From: Pseudomonas sp. FP2309 | GTDB lineage: Bacteria; Pseudomonadota; Gammaproteobacteria; Pseudomonadales; Pseudomonadaceae | Length of the DNA: 64,000 nucleotides | NCBI RefSeq assembly: GCF_030687575.1 | Contig: NZ_CP117439.1 | Coordinates: 248,001-312,000, forward strand | Direction: 5' to 3' | Part shown: one piece after another, positions 8,401-16,641 of the stretch | How the letters are laid out: each line of letters starts with the position of its first letter | Numbering within the stretch: the stretch's first letter is position 1 | The notes under the pieces: model-generated | The model's database searches: none | What the model saw: the letters and a program-made list of their open reading frames with translations, nothing else | What the model was told of the DNA's origin: nothing | Position numbers and translations under genes: made by a program

Positions 8401-9486
8401 ATGGACGGTACTTCTGCAAGTCCCCAGCAGATGAACGCGCAACAGCGTTCGGCGCATATTCGTGAGGTGGTGCTGGCCGAAGGCGTGCGTTTGCGCCGGC
8501 AACACTCGTGGTTGCGGCATCAGGACGCCCTGGGCGCGGGCATCCTGGCCTTTGCGCTGATCGGCATGATCGGCTCGGCGGCGCTGTACATCGGCGGCCA
8601 CATGGCCTGGTGGGCGTGCCTGCTGCTTAACGCCTTCCTGGCCTCATTGACCCATGAGCTGGAACACGACCTGATCCACAGCATGTACTTTCGCAAACAG
8701 CGCCTGCCCCACAACGTGATGATGGGCCTGGTGTGGCTGGCGCGGCCGAGCACGATCAACCCGTGGATCCGCCGCCACCTGCACCTCAACCACCACAAGG
8801 TCTCCGGCACCGAGGCCGATATGGAAGAGCGCGCAATCACCAACGGCGAGCCCTGGGGCTTCGCACGGTTGCTGATGGTGGGCGACAACGTGATGTCGGC
8901 GTTCATTCGCATGCTGCGAGCCAAGACCTGGGGCCATAAATTCAAGATCCTCAAACGCGCGCTGCTGGTTTACGCACCGCTGGCGCTGCTGCACTGGGGC
9001 GCGTGGTACGTGTTCCTCGGCTTCCACGCCGCCAATGGCATCGCCAGCCTGCTGGGCGCGCCGATCGACTGGTCCGCCGACACCTTGCAGGTGATGCACG
9101 TGATCGACATCGCCGCCGTGGTGATCATCGGTCCCAATGTGCTGCGCACGTTTTGCCTGCACTTTGTCAGCTCCAACATGCATTACTACGGTGATGTGGA
9201 GCTGGGCAATGTGATCCAGCAGACCCAGGTGCTCAACCCGTGGTGGCTGTGGCCGTTGCAAGCGTTCTGCTTCAACTTTGGCAGCACCCACGGGATTCAC
9301 CATTTTGTGGTGAAGGAGCCGTTTTACATCCGCCAGATGAGCGCCAGGGTGGCGCATAAGGTCATGGCTGAGATGGGCGTGCGCTTCAATGATTTCGGGA
9401 CGTTTGCGCGGGCCAATCGGCTGGGTTTTCCGCCGCCGGACGTTGCCCGGTCGGCGCCTGCCTATAGAGCAGGCGCAGTGCGATAG
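8401..9486 (+). CDS. Membrane fatty-acid desaturase
   Basis: A 361-residue integral-membrane di-iron enzyme. Three His boxes are visible: HELEHD (85-90), HLHLNHH (126-132) and THGIHHF (ending ~302). Hydrophobic segments lie at residues ~45-80 and ~180-260. Such proteins insert double bonds into, or hydroxylate, acyl chains; the substrate cannot be told from sequence. It is divergent from the AraC regulator. Its last 25 bases overlap the end of the convergent MFS gene. Confidence 0.85.
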   Translation: MDGTSASPQQMNAQQRSAHIREVVLAEGVRLRRQHSWLRHQDALGAGILAFALIGMIGSAALYIGGHMAWWACLLLNAFLASLTHELEHDLIHSMYFRKQRLPHNVMMGLVWLARPSTINPWIRRHLHLNHHKVSGTEADMEERAITNGEPWGFARLLMVGDNVMSAFIRMLRAKTWGHKFKILKRALLVYAPLALLHWGAWYVFLGFHAANGIASLLGAPIDWSADTLQVMHVIDIAAVVIIGPNVLRTFCLHFVSSNMHYYGDVELGNVIQQTQVLNPWWLWPLQAFCFNFGSTHGIHHFVVKEPFYIRQMSARVAHKVMAEMGVRFNDFGTFARANRLGFPPPDVARSAPAYRAGAVR

Positions 9487-10631
9487 GTAACAGGGCTGAA
9501 CACCCGCGTCACCACCAGCATCGCCAGCGCGGTCACCGTCAGCACCACCCAGGCGCTGGCGAAGCTGCCGGTGAGTTCGCGCAGCCAGCCGGTCATCCAC
9601 GGGGAAATCGCGTTGATCAAAAAGCCCACGCCTTGCACAAAGGCCGCCAGTTGCCCGGCTTGGCGAGGGTCGCGGTGGTGGTCGAGGGTCAGCAGCAGGC
9701 TCAGGGCAAAACACGCGCCGAGGCCGAAACCGCACAACGCCACCCACAAATGGGGAAATTGCAGCGGCGCCAGCAGCAGGCCGAGGTAGCCGATGGTCTG
9801 CGCCAGCAGACTGATGCCCAGCAGCGGCCGACGGTCGACACCGCGTTGCGCCAGCACCGGCATCAACAGCGCGGCAAGCACCTGGAAGATCGTCATGAAT
9901 GCCAGCAGTGAGCCGCTGGGCAGCACGCCCCAACCCAACTGCTGATAGTACGCGGGCAGCCACGCCACCAGGCTCATATAGCCGCAGTTCACCAACCCGA
10001 AATACAGCGCCAGCAGCCAGGCGCGACGGTTGCGCAGGCCTTCGAAGGCGGGCACAACCTGTGGGTTTTTTGCCGCGCCCAGCGGTAGCCAGACCCACAG
10101 CAACAAGGCGCCCAGCGCCGGCAACAGCCACACGCCCAACCCTGCCTGCCACTGCTGGAAATGGGTGGCCACCAACGGGCTGAGCAGCGCCGCCAGACCA
10201 CCCCCGGCCATCAGCGAGGCGGAGTACACGCCCATCGCCACCGGCACGCGATGACGGAATTCGCGCTTGATCATCGCCGGCACCAACGCCTGGATCAGCG
10301 CCACGCCGGCGCCGCCGAGCAATGCCGTGACCAGCAGCGCCGCGCCCTGGCCCATCAGCCAGCGCGCCAGGCACGCCAGCAGAATCATCACCAAGCCCAG
10401 CGCAATGCCACGGCGCTCGCCCAGGCGCGCTTCCACGCGCACGCCCACCAATGCCACCAGACCCATGCACACCACCGGCAGGCTGGTGAGCAGGGCGCTG
10501 CTCTGGAAACTCAGGCCGGTGGCCTGGCGAATCTCGCCCAGCAGCGGGCTGATGGAGCTCAGGATTGGTCGCAGGTTCAGGCCCAGCACCACCAGCAGGC
10601 CCCAGCCGGCGAGGGATTTATTGAGGGTCAT
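9462..10631 (-). CDS. MFS transporter, CynX/NimT type
   Basis: A 389-residue major facilitator protein with about 12 membrane segments. LGLNLRPILSSISPLLGEI at the N-terminus and GVRVEARLGERRG in the first cytoplasmic loop are typical of the CynX/NimT group, which includes putative cyanate and nitroimidazole transporters. The true substrate is unknown. It is divergent from a LysR regulator about 100 bases away, which is its likely controller. Its 3' end overlaps the desaturase gene by 25 bases. Confidence 0.85.
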   Translation of the reverse strand: MTLNKSLAGWGLLVVLGLNLRPILSSISPLLGEIRQATGLSFQSSALLTSLPVVCMGLVALVGVRVEARLGERRGIALGLVMILLACLARWLMGQGAALLVTALLGGAGVALIQALVPAMIKREFRHRVPVAMGVYSASLMAGGGLAALLSPLVATHFQQWQAGLGVWLLPALGALLLWVWLPLGAAKNPQVVPAFEGLRNRRAWLLALYFGLVNCGYMSLVAWLPAYYQQLGWGVLPSGSLLAFMTIFQVLAALLMPVLAQRGVDRRPLLGISLLAQTIGYLGLLLAPLQFPHLWVALCGFGLGACFALSLLLTLDHHRDPRQAGQLAAFVQGVGFLINAISPWMTGWLRELTGSFASAWVVLTVTALAMLVVTRVFSPVTYRTAPAL

Positions 10632-10733
10632 GCAGCGCTCTTGCGATGAGTAAATGAGGCGTGAGTATGGCCAGCGTCACAGGTATTCTGAAATTAAATA
10701 TAAACATGCCAGCCAGTGGCAAATGGAATGACT

Positions 10734-11600
10734 ATGTTCGATCCCGTGTTGCTCCGAAGCTTTGTCGCCGTGGCCGATTGCGGCAATTTCACCCGTGCCG
10801 CCGAGCGCCTGCACTTGACCCAATCCACCGTCAGCCAGCAGATCCGCCGCCTGGAGCAGGTTCTGGCGTGTCAGTTGCTCGACCGCGACCAACGTCGCGT
10901 GGTCGCGACCGTTGAGGGTGAACGCTTGCTGGCGTATGCACGGCGCATTCTGGCGCTGCACGAGGAGGCCGCCGACGTGCTGATCAACCAGCAGAGCGAC
11001 GGCGTGCTGCGCCTGGGGGTGCCGGAAGACTTTGCGGCGCAGCGCCTGATGCCCTTGTTGTCGGCGTTTGTGCGCGCCTATCCACGGGTGCGCCTGGAGG
11101 TCACCAGCGGGCTCGGCCCTGCGTTGCAACGCCAATACCGGAACGGCGAATTCGATGTGCTGCTGGTCAAGCAGATGGGCGACAGCGACGACTGTCTGGC
11201 CTCGTGGCCCGAGCCGTTGTGTTGGGTCGACAGCCGCAGCACGCCCTCCCTGGGCCGCGACCCTCTGCCGTTGGTGGCCTTCCCCGTGGGCGGCCTGTAC
11301 CGCAATGAAATGCTGCAACATCTGGAAGTGGCCGGCTGGCGCTGGCGCATCGGCTATTCCAGCGCGAGTCTGGCCAGTGTGTGTTCGGCGGTGGCGGCGG
11401 GGTTGGGCGTGAGTTTATTGCCGCGCCGGGTGGTGCAGGCCGAGCACGTGGAGCTCGGTCCGCAAACTGGTTTGCCTGCGGTGCAAGGCGTGCGCCTGGC
11501 ATTGTATGCCCGCGGCGGCCTGAGCGCTGCGGGGCAGTGCCTGCAGGCTGAACTGTTCGATTTGTGTGCAAACAGCCCGGTCGAGCCCTGCCTCGACTGA
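10734..11600 (+). CDS. LysR-family transcriptional regulator
   Basis: A 288-residue LysR regulator. The winged helix-turn-helix is at residues ~2-60 (FVAVADCGNFTRAAERLHLTQSTVSQQIRRL) in pieces typical of the family; the remainder is the periplasmic-binding-like effector domain. The ATG at 10734 gives the usual LysR N-terminus (MFDPVLLRSF); in-frame GTG 10716 and ATG 10728 would add 6 or 2 residues, and no start has a strong ribosome site. It is divergent from the MFS exporter and probably regulates it. Confidence 0.85.
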   Translation: MFDPVLLRSFVAVADCGNFTRAAERLHLTQSTVSQQIRRLEQVLACQLLDRDQRRVVATVEGERLLAYARRILALHEEAADVLINQQSDGVLRLGVPEDFAAQRLMPLLSAFVRAYPRVRLEVTSGLGPALQRQYRNGEFDVLLVKQMGDSDDCLASWPEPLCWVDSRSTPSLGRDPLPLVAFPVGGLYRNEMLQHLEVAGWRWRIGYSSASLASVCSAVAAGLGVSLLPRRVVQAEHVELGPQTGLPAVQGVRLALYARGGLSAAGQCLQAELFDLCANSPVEPCLD

Positions 11601-11726
11601 CAACTTTGCAGGGTCGTAAAGTCTCGAAAAAACCGGACTGGCGTGTGCGCGCGTTTCGCGTGTTGGTCTGTGTGCGGCCTTTTCCATCTGAGTTTCATAT
11701 TTGTTTTGGTTATTAATAAATAGCTT

Positions 11727-11763
11727 CTTATTCCTTAACGAGCATAAGTCGTGTCCCTATACT
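11727..11763 (+). promoter_or_regulatory. Predicted promoter of the hydrolase-EBP-metQ unit with possible CysB site
   Basis: TTAACG (11735-11740) and TATACT (11758-11763) are separated by exactly 17 bases, a plausible sigma-70 promoter. The -35 sits within CTTATTCCTTAACGAGCATAAG (11727-11748), which has CTTAT/ATAAG ends and resembles the AT-rich ATTCYTTA sequences before other sulfur genes here. CysB control is inference. Confidence 0.45.
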
Positions 11764-11799
11764 GCTCAGCAACGTTAAACGCTGCAGGAGGGCACCCCC

Positions 11800-12381
11800 A
11801 TGCACAGCGAGTCGATTCGTTACCTGATCGTGCCGGGCTGGCAAGGATCGCCAGAAAATCATTGGCAAACCCATTGGCAGCACAGCCTGCCCAACAGTGC
11901 GCGCGTGGAGCAGGCCGATTGGCTGACACCGCGCCGCGAAGACTGGGTGGCTGCCCTGGCCGAGGCCATCGCCGCCGACAGCACGCCGGTGATCCTGATC
12001 GCCCATAGCCTGGGCTGCATCACCGTGGCCCACTGGGCCGCCACTGCACCGGTGCACTGCCTGCGCCAGGTGCGCGGCGCCTTGCTGGTGGCGCCGGCCG
12101 ATGTCGAACGTCCGGCGTGCGCGCCTGCCTTGCGCAATTTCGCGCCGATTCCCACCCACCTGCTGCCGTTTCCCAGCCAGGTGGTCAGCTCCGACAACGA
12201 CAGTGCCATCAGCGCCCCGCGTGCGCTGGAGCTGGCGCGTTACTGGGGTGCCGAAGCCGGGATCATCTCCGGCGCCGGACATATCAATGTGAAGTCCGGC
12301 CACCAGCGCTGGGAGCAGGGGTTCGCGTACCTCTATCGCCTGCAAAACCGCCTCGAGCATCACGCCCGGCGTAGCGCATAA
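11800..12381 (+). CDS. RBBP9/YdeN-family alpha/beta hydrolase
   Basis: A 193-residue serine hydrolase. It starts with the RBBP9-type strand YLIVPGWQGSPENHWQTHW. The nucleophile is Ser70 in AHSLGC, the acid is probably one of the Asp residues near 129-132 (SSDNDS), and the base is His161 in SGAGHINVKSG. Its substrate is unknown. An AGGAGGGCACCCCC site precedes the ATG. The sigma-54 activator gene follows 48 bases later, and then metQ, so it may belong to a sulfur-responsive unit. Confidence 0.85.
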   Translation: MHSESIRYLIVPGWQGSPENHWQTHWQHSLPNSARVEQADWLTPRREDWVAALAEAIAADSTPVILIAHSLGCITVAHWAATAPVHCLRQVRGALLVAPADVERPACAPALRNFAPIPTHLLPFPSQVVSSDNDSAISAPRALELARYWGAEAGIISGAGHINVKSGHQRWEQGFAYLYRLQNRLEHHARRSA

Positions 12382-12429
12382 CTTTCTTTCAACGCCCCGT
12401 CCCTGCGTGGATTGGGGCGGGAGCCTGCC

Positions 12430-13353
12430 ATGAGTCATGACACCTTCGGCCAGCCCTTGCTGACCTTCCCCGATGCCGAAAAAAGCCCGCTGAGCATCCG
12501 CGCCAAGGCGCTGGTGTTCGTCGACCCTCGCTCGCGCCAGCTACGGCAAGACCTGGAAAACCTGGCGCCCCGTGCACTGCCCGTGTTGATTCGCGGCGAG
12601 ACCGGCAGCGGTAAAGAGTTGCTGGCGCGGCATATCCACCGTGGCAGCGATCGGGCGGGGTTGTTTGTGTCGGTCAACTGCGGCGCGATCAGCCCCACCT
12701 ACGCCGATGCCGAGTTGTTCGGCTATGCCGCCGGCGCCCACAGCGGTGCCGCCAGCAGCCGCGCCGGCTGGTTCGGTTCGGCCAATGGCGGCACCTTGTA
12801 CCTGGATGAGATCGGCGACTTGCCGCTGCCCATCCAAGTGAAATTACTCGCGGCCCTGGAGAACCACGAAGTCACCCGCGTCGGCGCGCACCAGCCCAGC
12901 CCGGTGGACGTGCGCCTCGTCGCGGCCACCAGCATTGACCTGGCCCAGGCCGTGGCGGCGGGCAAGTTTCATGAGCGGCTGTTCCATTATCTGAGCGAAG
13001 GCCGCTTGGACTTGCCGGCGCTGCGTGAGCGGGTCGGCGACATCCTGCCGTTGGCCGAGTACTTCCTCGGCATTTACAGTCAGCGCCTCGGCCTGCCGGT
13101 GCCGTTGATCAGCGAGGCGGCGCAGCAAGTGCTGGAACACCACAGTTGGCCGGGCAATACCCGTGAGCTGGAAAACGTTATTCACTTTGCCTTGCTGGTG
13201 AGCAGCGGCGACGAGATTTTGCCCGAGCATTTGAACCTGCCGGTGGTCGGTTCGCCGTTGGAGCAGGTACGGCGCATCTTCGCCAATGCCAGTTCCGCGC
13301 AGCGGGAAACCCTGCGTAGCTTCCTGTATGAGCAAAATGGAATATCAACGTGA
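12430..13353 (+). CDS. Sigma-54 activator AAA+ protein lacking a DNA-binding domain
   Basis: A 307-residue enhancer-binding-type AAA+ ATPase. Walker A GETGSGKE is at residues 56-63, Walker B LYLDEIGD around D126-E127, and an arginine-finger region LDLPALRERVGD near 195. The sigma-54 contact loop, normally GAFTGA, reads GAHSGA (102-107). There is no N-terminal sensor domain, and the chain ends ~30 residues after the AAA+ C-terminal subdomain without the Fis-type helix-turn-helix. SfnR-like sulfur regulators are the nearest functional comparison. The start at 12430 has GGGAG before it; a TTG at 12412 is in frame. Confidence 0.85.
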   Translation: MSHDTFGQPLLTFPDAEKSPLSIRAKALVFVDPRSRQLRQDLENLAPRALPVLIRGETGSGKELLARHIHRGSDRAGLFVSVNCGAISPTYADAELFGYAAGAHSGAASSRAGWFGSANGGTLYLDEIGDLPLPIQVKLLAALENHEVTRVGAHQPSPVDVRLVAATSIDLAQAVAAGKFHERLFHYLSEGRLDLPALRERVGDILPLAEYFLGIYSQRLGLPVPLISEAAQQVLEHHSWPGNTRELENVIHFALLVSSGDEILPEHLNLPVVGSPLEQVRRIFANASSAQRETLRSFLYEQNGIST

Positions 13354-13420
13354 ATAAAAGATATTGTTCCGGAATAAAAAATCTAGGTATTGTCCGTTCC
13401 ACGCCGCGATAGCACTTCGC

Positions 13421-13436
13421 TGGCACATTACTTAAC
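13421..13436 (+). promoter_or_regulatory. Imperfect sigma-54-like site before metQ
   Basis: TGGCACATTACTTAAC has a perfect -24 half (TGGCAC) at the right distance from a TT, but the -12 GC is replaced by AA. It lies 45 bases before the metQ start, directly after the sigma-54 activator gene. The missing GC makes function doubtful. Confidence 0.25.
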
Positions 13437-13480
13437 ACGCGGCCGTCACAGACGACCCGGACTTCCGATAAGGACACTGC

Positions 13481-14263
13481 ATGAAAAAGGTTCTGTTGTT
13501 TACCGCACTGGCGGCTGCCCTGACTGCCGGCTTCGCTCAGGCCAACGAGAAACTGGTGGTCGCCGCCACCCCGATCCCGCACGCCGAGATCCTTGAGCTG
13601 ATCAAGCCGACCCTGGCCAAAGAAGGCGTGGACCTGCAGATCAAGGTCTTCACTGACTACGTGCAGCCCAACGTGCAAGTCGCCGAAAAGCGCCTGGACG
13701 CCAACTACTTCCAGACGCTGCCGTACCTGGAAAACTTCAACAAGGGCAAGGGCACGAACCTGGTGACCGTGGTCGGCGTGCACGTTGAACCTTTCGGTGG
13801 TTACTCGAAAAAGATCAAAAATATTTCTGAGCTCAAGGACGGCGCTACCGTGGCCATCCCGAACGAAGGCTCCAACAGTGGCCGCGCCCTGTTGCTCCTG
13901 CAAAAGGCCGGTGTCATCACCCTGAAAGACCCGACCAATGCCCTGGCCACGCCAAAAGACATTGCCAGCAACCCGAAGAACCTGAAATTCAAAGAGCTGG
14001 AATCGGCCTTGCTGCCGCGTGTTCTGGACCAGGTTGACCTGGACTTGATCAACACCAACTATGCGCTGGAAGCTGGCCTGAACCCGGCCAAAGACGCGCT
14101 GATCATCGAAGACGCCAAGTCGCCGTACGTGAACTTCCTGGTGGCGCGCCCGGACAACAAGGACAGCGACGCTATCCAGAAACTGGCCAAGGCGCTGACC
14201 AGCCCCGAAGTCAAAGCGTTCATCGAGAAGAAGTACAACGGCGCGGTCGTGCCGGCGTTCTGA
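13481..14263 (+). CDS. metQ: MetQ/NlpA-family methionine-binding protein, stand-alone copy
   Basis: A 260-residue periplasmic binding protein with a signal peptide (1-21, ending AQA) and no lipobox Cys. The sequence is canonical MetQ: ATPIPHAEIL, FTDYVQPN, ANYFQTLPYLE, and VDLDLINTNYALEAGLNP in the ligand-binding half. No permease or ATPase gene is next to it, so it must use MetNI encoded elsewhere, either the set at 20.4-22.1 kb or another in the genome. A strong terminator follows. Confidence 0.92.
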   Translation: MKKVLLFTALAAALTAGFAQANEKLVVAATPIPHAEILELIKPTLAKEGVDLQIKVFTDYVQPNVQVAEKRLDANYFQTLPYLENFNKGKGTNLVTVVGVHVEPFGGYSKKIKNISELKDGATVAIPNEGSNSGRALLLLQKAGVITLKDPTNALATPKDIASNPKNLKFKELESALLPRVLDQVDLDLINTNYALEAGLNPAKDALIIEDAKSPYVNFLVARPDNKDSDAIQKLAKALTSPEVKAFIEKKYNGAVVPAF

Positions 14264-14293
14264 TCGAGCGGTAAAACCCCTTCAAGGTTTCAA

Positions 14294-14326
14294 CGCCGAC
14301 GGCTTGCACAGCGTCGGCGTTTTTTT
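14294..14326 (+). terminator. Rho-independent terminator after metQ
   Basis: CGCCGAC (14294-14300) and GTCGGCG (14313-14319) form a 7-bp stem followed by seven T residues (14320-14326). Confidence 0.85.
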
Positions 14327-14491
14327 GCGCCCTGCAGCAACGGTGCAGTCGAGCGGGCTGCATGACACACCCGCCCTTCAGTCGCTTGGGAACCATCGGC
14401 GTATGGGAGCCTCCATCCAGATAAGGAACCCTGAACTAAGCTCACAGTCGCATACACACTGGCAAGTCGGCATCACGCAAAAGGAGCCTGC

Positions 14492-15574
14492 ATGGGCGGT
14501 CGTATTTCCACCTGTATTTTCGGACTTGGCCTACTGGCGCTGTTGAGCGGTTGTGGCCAGGAAAAAGCCGAGCCCAAGGCCCATTCGCGGGTGTTTGTGC
14601 AAACCGTGCAGCCGGCGCAGTTCGCGGCGGCGGTGACGCTGACGGGGGATATCCAGGCCCGCGTGCAAACCGATTTGTCGTTTCGTGTCGGTGGCAAGAT
14701 CATCCAGCGCATGGTGGACGTGGGCGACCGCGTGAGCGCCAGGCAAGTGCTGGCCAAGCTCGATCCCAAGGATTTACAAACAAACGTCGACTCCGCCCAG
14801 GCCCAGGTCGTGGCCGAGCAGGCGCGGGTCAAGCAGACGGCGGCGGCTTTTGTGCGTCAGGAGAAACTGCTGCCCAAGGGCTACACCAGCCGCAGTGAAT
14901 ACGATGCCGCCCAGGCCGCGTTGCGCAGCAGCCAGAGCGCCCTGGCCGCGGCCCAGGCTCAGTTGGCCAACGCCCGCGAACAATTGGGCTACACCGCCTT
15001 GATCGCCGATGCGCCCGGCGTGATCACGGCGCGCCAGGCCGAGGTCGGCCAAGTGGTGCAGGCCACTGTGCCGATTTTCAGCCTGGCCAGTGATGGCGAG
15101 CGTGACGCGGTGTTCAACGTCTACGAATCCCTGTTGGTGGAGCCGCCCCCCGACGCGCCGATTACGGTCAGTCTGCTCGACAACCCGAGCATCAAGGCCC
15201 AGGGCAAAGTGCGCGAAGTCACCCCGGCCGTGGCCGCCAACACCGGCACCGTGCAAGTGAAGATCGCCCTGCAATCGCTGCCCAAAGGCATGGATTTGGG
15301 CTCGGTGGTCAGCGCCACCGCCAATGGCCCGGCCAAGGCCAGCATCGAGTTGCCCTGGTCGGCACTCACCAAAGACCTCAGCGAACCCGCCGTGTGGCTG
15401 GTGGACGGCGACGGCAAGGCGCAGTTGCACAAGGTCAGCGTGGCGCGCTACCTCACCGGCAAGGTCATCATCAGTGACGGCCTGAAAGGTGGCGAAAAAG
15501 TGGTGATAGCCGGTGGGCAGTTGCTGCACCCCGGCATGATCGTCGAGATCGCCAGCCAAGGAGCCCAGCCATGA
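14492..15574 (+). CDS. triA: RND efflux adaptor lipoprotein 1 (TriA-like)
   Basis: A 360-residue periplasmic membrane-fusion protein. The lipobox LLSGC puts the lipidated Cys near residue 21. A lipoyl/barrel-sandwich half (FRVGGKIIQRMVDVGDRV, residues ~68-85), a coiled-coil hairpin (~90-165) and a beta-barrel half follow. It is the first of two adaptor genes before one RND pump gene, the order of triclosan pump TriABC of P. aeruginosa, and its stop overlaps the next start by four bases. The symbol rests on that order and family, not on a full alignment. Confidence 0.8.
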   Translation: MGGRISTCIFGLGLLALLSGCGQEKAEPKAHSRVFVQTVQPAQFAAAVTLTGDIQARVQTDLSFRVGGKIIQRMVDVGDRVSARQVLAKLDPKDLQTNVDSAQAQVVAEQARVKQTAAAFVRQEKLLPKGYTSRSEYDAAQAALRSSQSALAAAQAQLANAREQLGYTALIADAPGVITARQAEVGQVVQATVPIFSLASDGERDAVFNVYESLLVEPPPDAPITVSLLDNPSIKAQGKVREVTPAVAANTGTVQVKIALQSLPKGMDLGSVVSATANGPAKASIELPWSALTKDLSEPAVWLVDGDGKAQLHKVSVARYLTGKVIISDGLKGGEKVVIAGGQLLHPGMIVEIASQGAQP

Positions 15575-16641
15575 AGCGTCTGACGGTTGTGCTCGCCGCC
15601 AGCCTGTTATTGATGGCGTGCTCCAAGCAAGAACCGGCGCCCGAGCCCGTGCGGCCGGTGTTGTCCATTGAAGTGAAAGCCGAAGACCAGGAAACCCTCG
15701 GCCGCTTCGCCGGCACCATCCAGGCGCGCTACGAAAGCAACCTGGGCTTTCGCGTGCCAGGGCGCATCGCCCGTCGCGCTGTGGATGTGGGCGCCGAAGT
15801 GGAGAAGGGCGCCTTGCTCGCCGTGCTCGACCCCACCGACCAGCAGAACCAATTGCGCGCTGCCCAGGGCGATCTGGCCAGGGTCCAGGCGCAATTTATC
15901 AACGCCCAGGCCAACGCCCGCCGTCAGCAGGAACTGTTCAACCGGGGCGTCGGCGCTCAGGCCCAATTGGATATCGCCCAGACCGACCTGAAAACCACCC
16001 AGGCTTCCCTCGACCAGGCCCGTGCCTCGGTCAACCAGGCCAGGGACCAGCTCAACTACGCCGAACTGCGCACCGACCATGCCGGCATTGTCACCGCCTG
16101 GAATGCCGAGGCCGGCCAGGTGGTCAGCGCCGGTCAGCAAGTGGTGACCCTGGCCCGCCCGGACATCAAGGAAGCGGTGATCGACCTGCCCGCCGGCCTC
16201 GCCGAGCGCCTGCCGCCCGACGTGGTGTTCCTGGTGGCCGGGCAACTGGATCCCGGCGTCAACACCACCGCCGTGGTGCGCGAGATCGAACCCCAGGCCC
16301 AAAGCGCCACCCGTACCCGCCGCGCCCGCCTGACCCTCAGCGACACGCCCGCCGCGTTCCGCCTGGGCAGCGCGATCAGCGTGACCTTGAGCTCTGCCAT
16401 CGCGCCGCGCCTGGAAGTGCCTCTCAGTGCGTTGCAGGAGGTCGACGGCAAAACCCGCCTGTGGCTGCTCGACACCCACACCCAGACCGTGCAACCGCGT
16501 GAAGTGAGCGTGGTCAGCCGCGACGCCGACAGCGCGTTGCTCGATAACGGCGTCAAGCCCGGCGAACGGGTGGTGACCGCTGGCGTGAACAGCCTGACAC
16601 CCGGGCAAAAAGTCAAAATCGACGAGGACAGCCCGCGATGA
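15571..16641 (+). CDS. triB: RND efflux adaptor lipoprotein 2 (TriB-like)
   Basis: A 356-residue second adaptor with lipobox LLMAC (Cys ~17), a lipoyl half (LGFRVPGRIARRAVDVGAEV, ~50-70), a coiled-coil hairpin rich in Gln and Ala (~90-155), and a C-terminal barrel. In TriABC both adaptors are needed, forming heterodimers around the pump. It overlaps both neighbours by four bases (ATGA), so translation of the three genes is coupled. Confidence 0.8.
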   Translation: MKRLTVVLAASLLLMACSKQEPAPEPVRPVLSIEVKAEDQETLGRFAGTIQARYESNLGFRVPGRIARRAVDVGAEVEKGALLAVLDPTDQQNQLRAAQGDLARVQAQFINAQANARRQQELFNRGVGAQAQLDIAQTDLKTTQASLDQARASVNQARDQLNYAELRTDHAGIVTAWNAEAGQVVSAGQQVVTLARPDIKEAVIDLPAGLAERLPPDVVFLVAGQLDPGVNTTAVVREIEPQAQSATRTRRARLTLSDTPAAFRLGSAISVTLSSAIAPRLEVPLSALQEVDGKTRLWLLDTHTQTVQPREVSVVSRDADSALLDNGVKPGERVVTAGVNSLTPGQKVKIDEDSPR

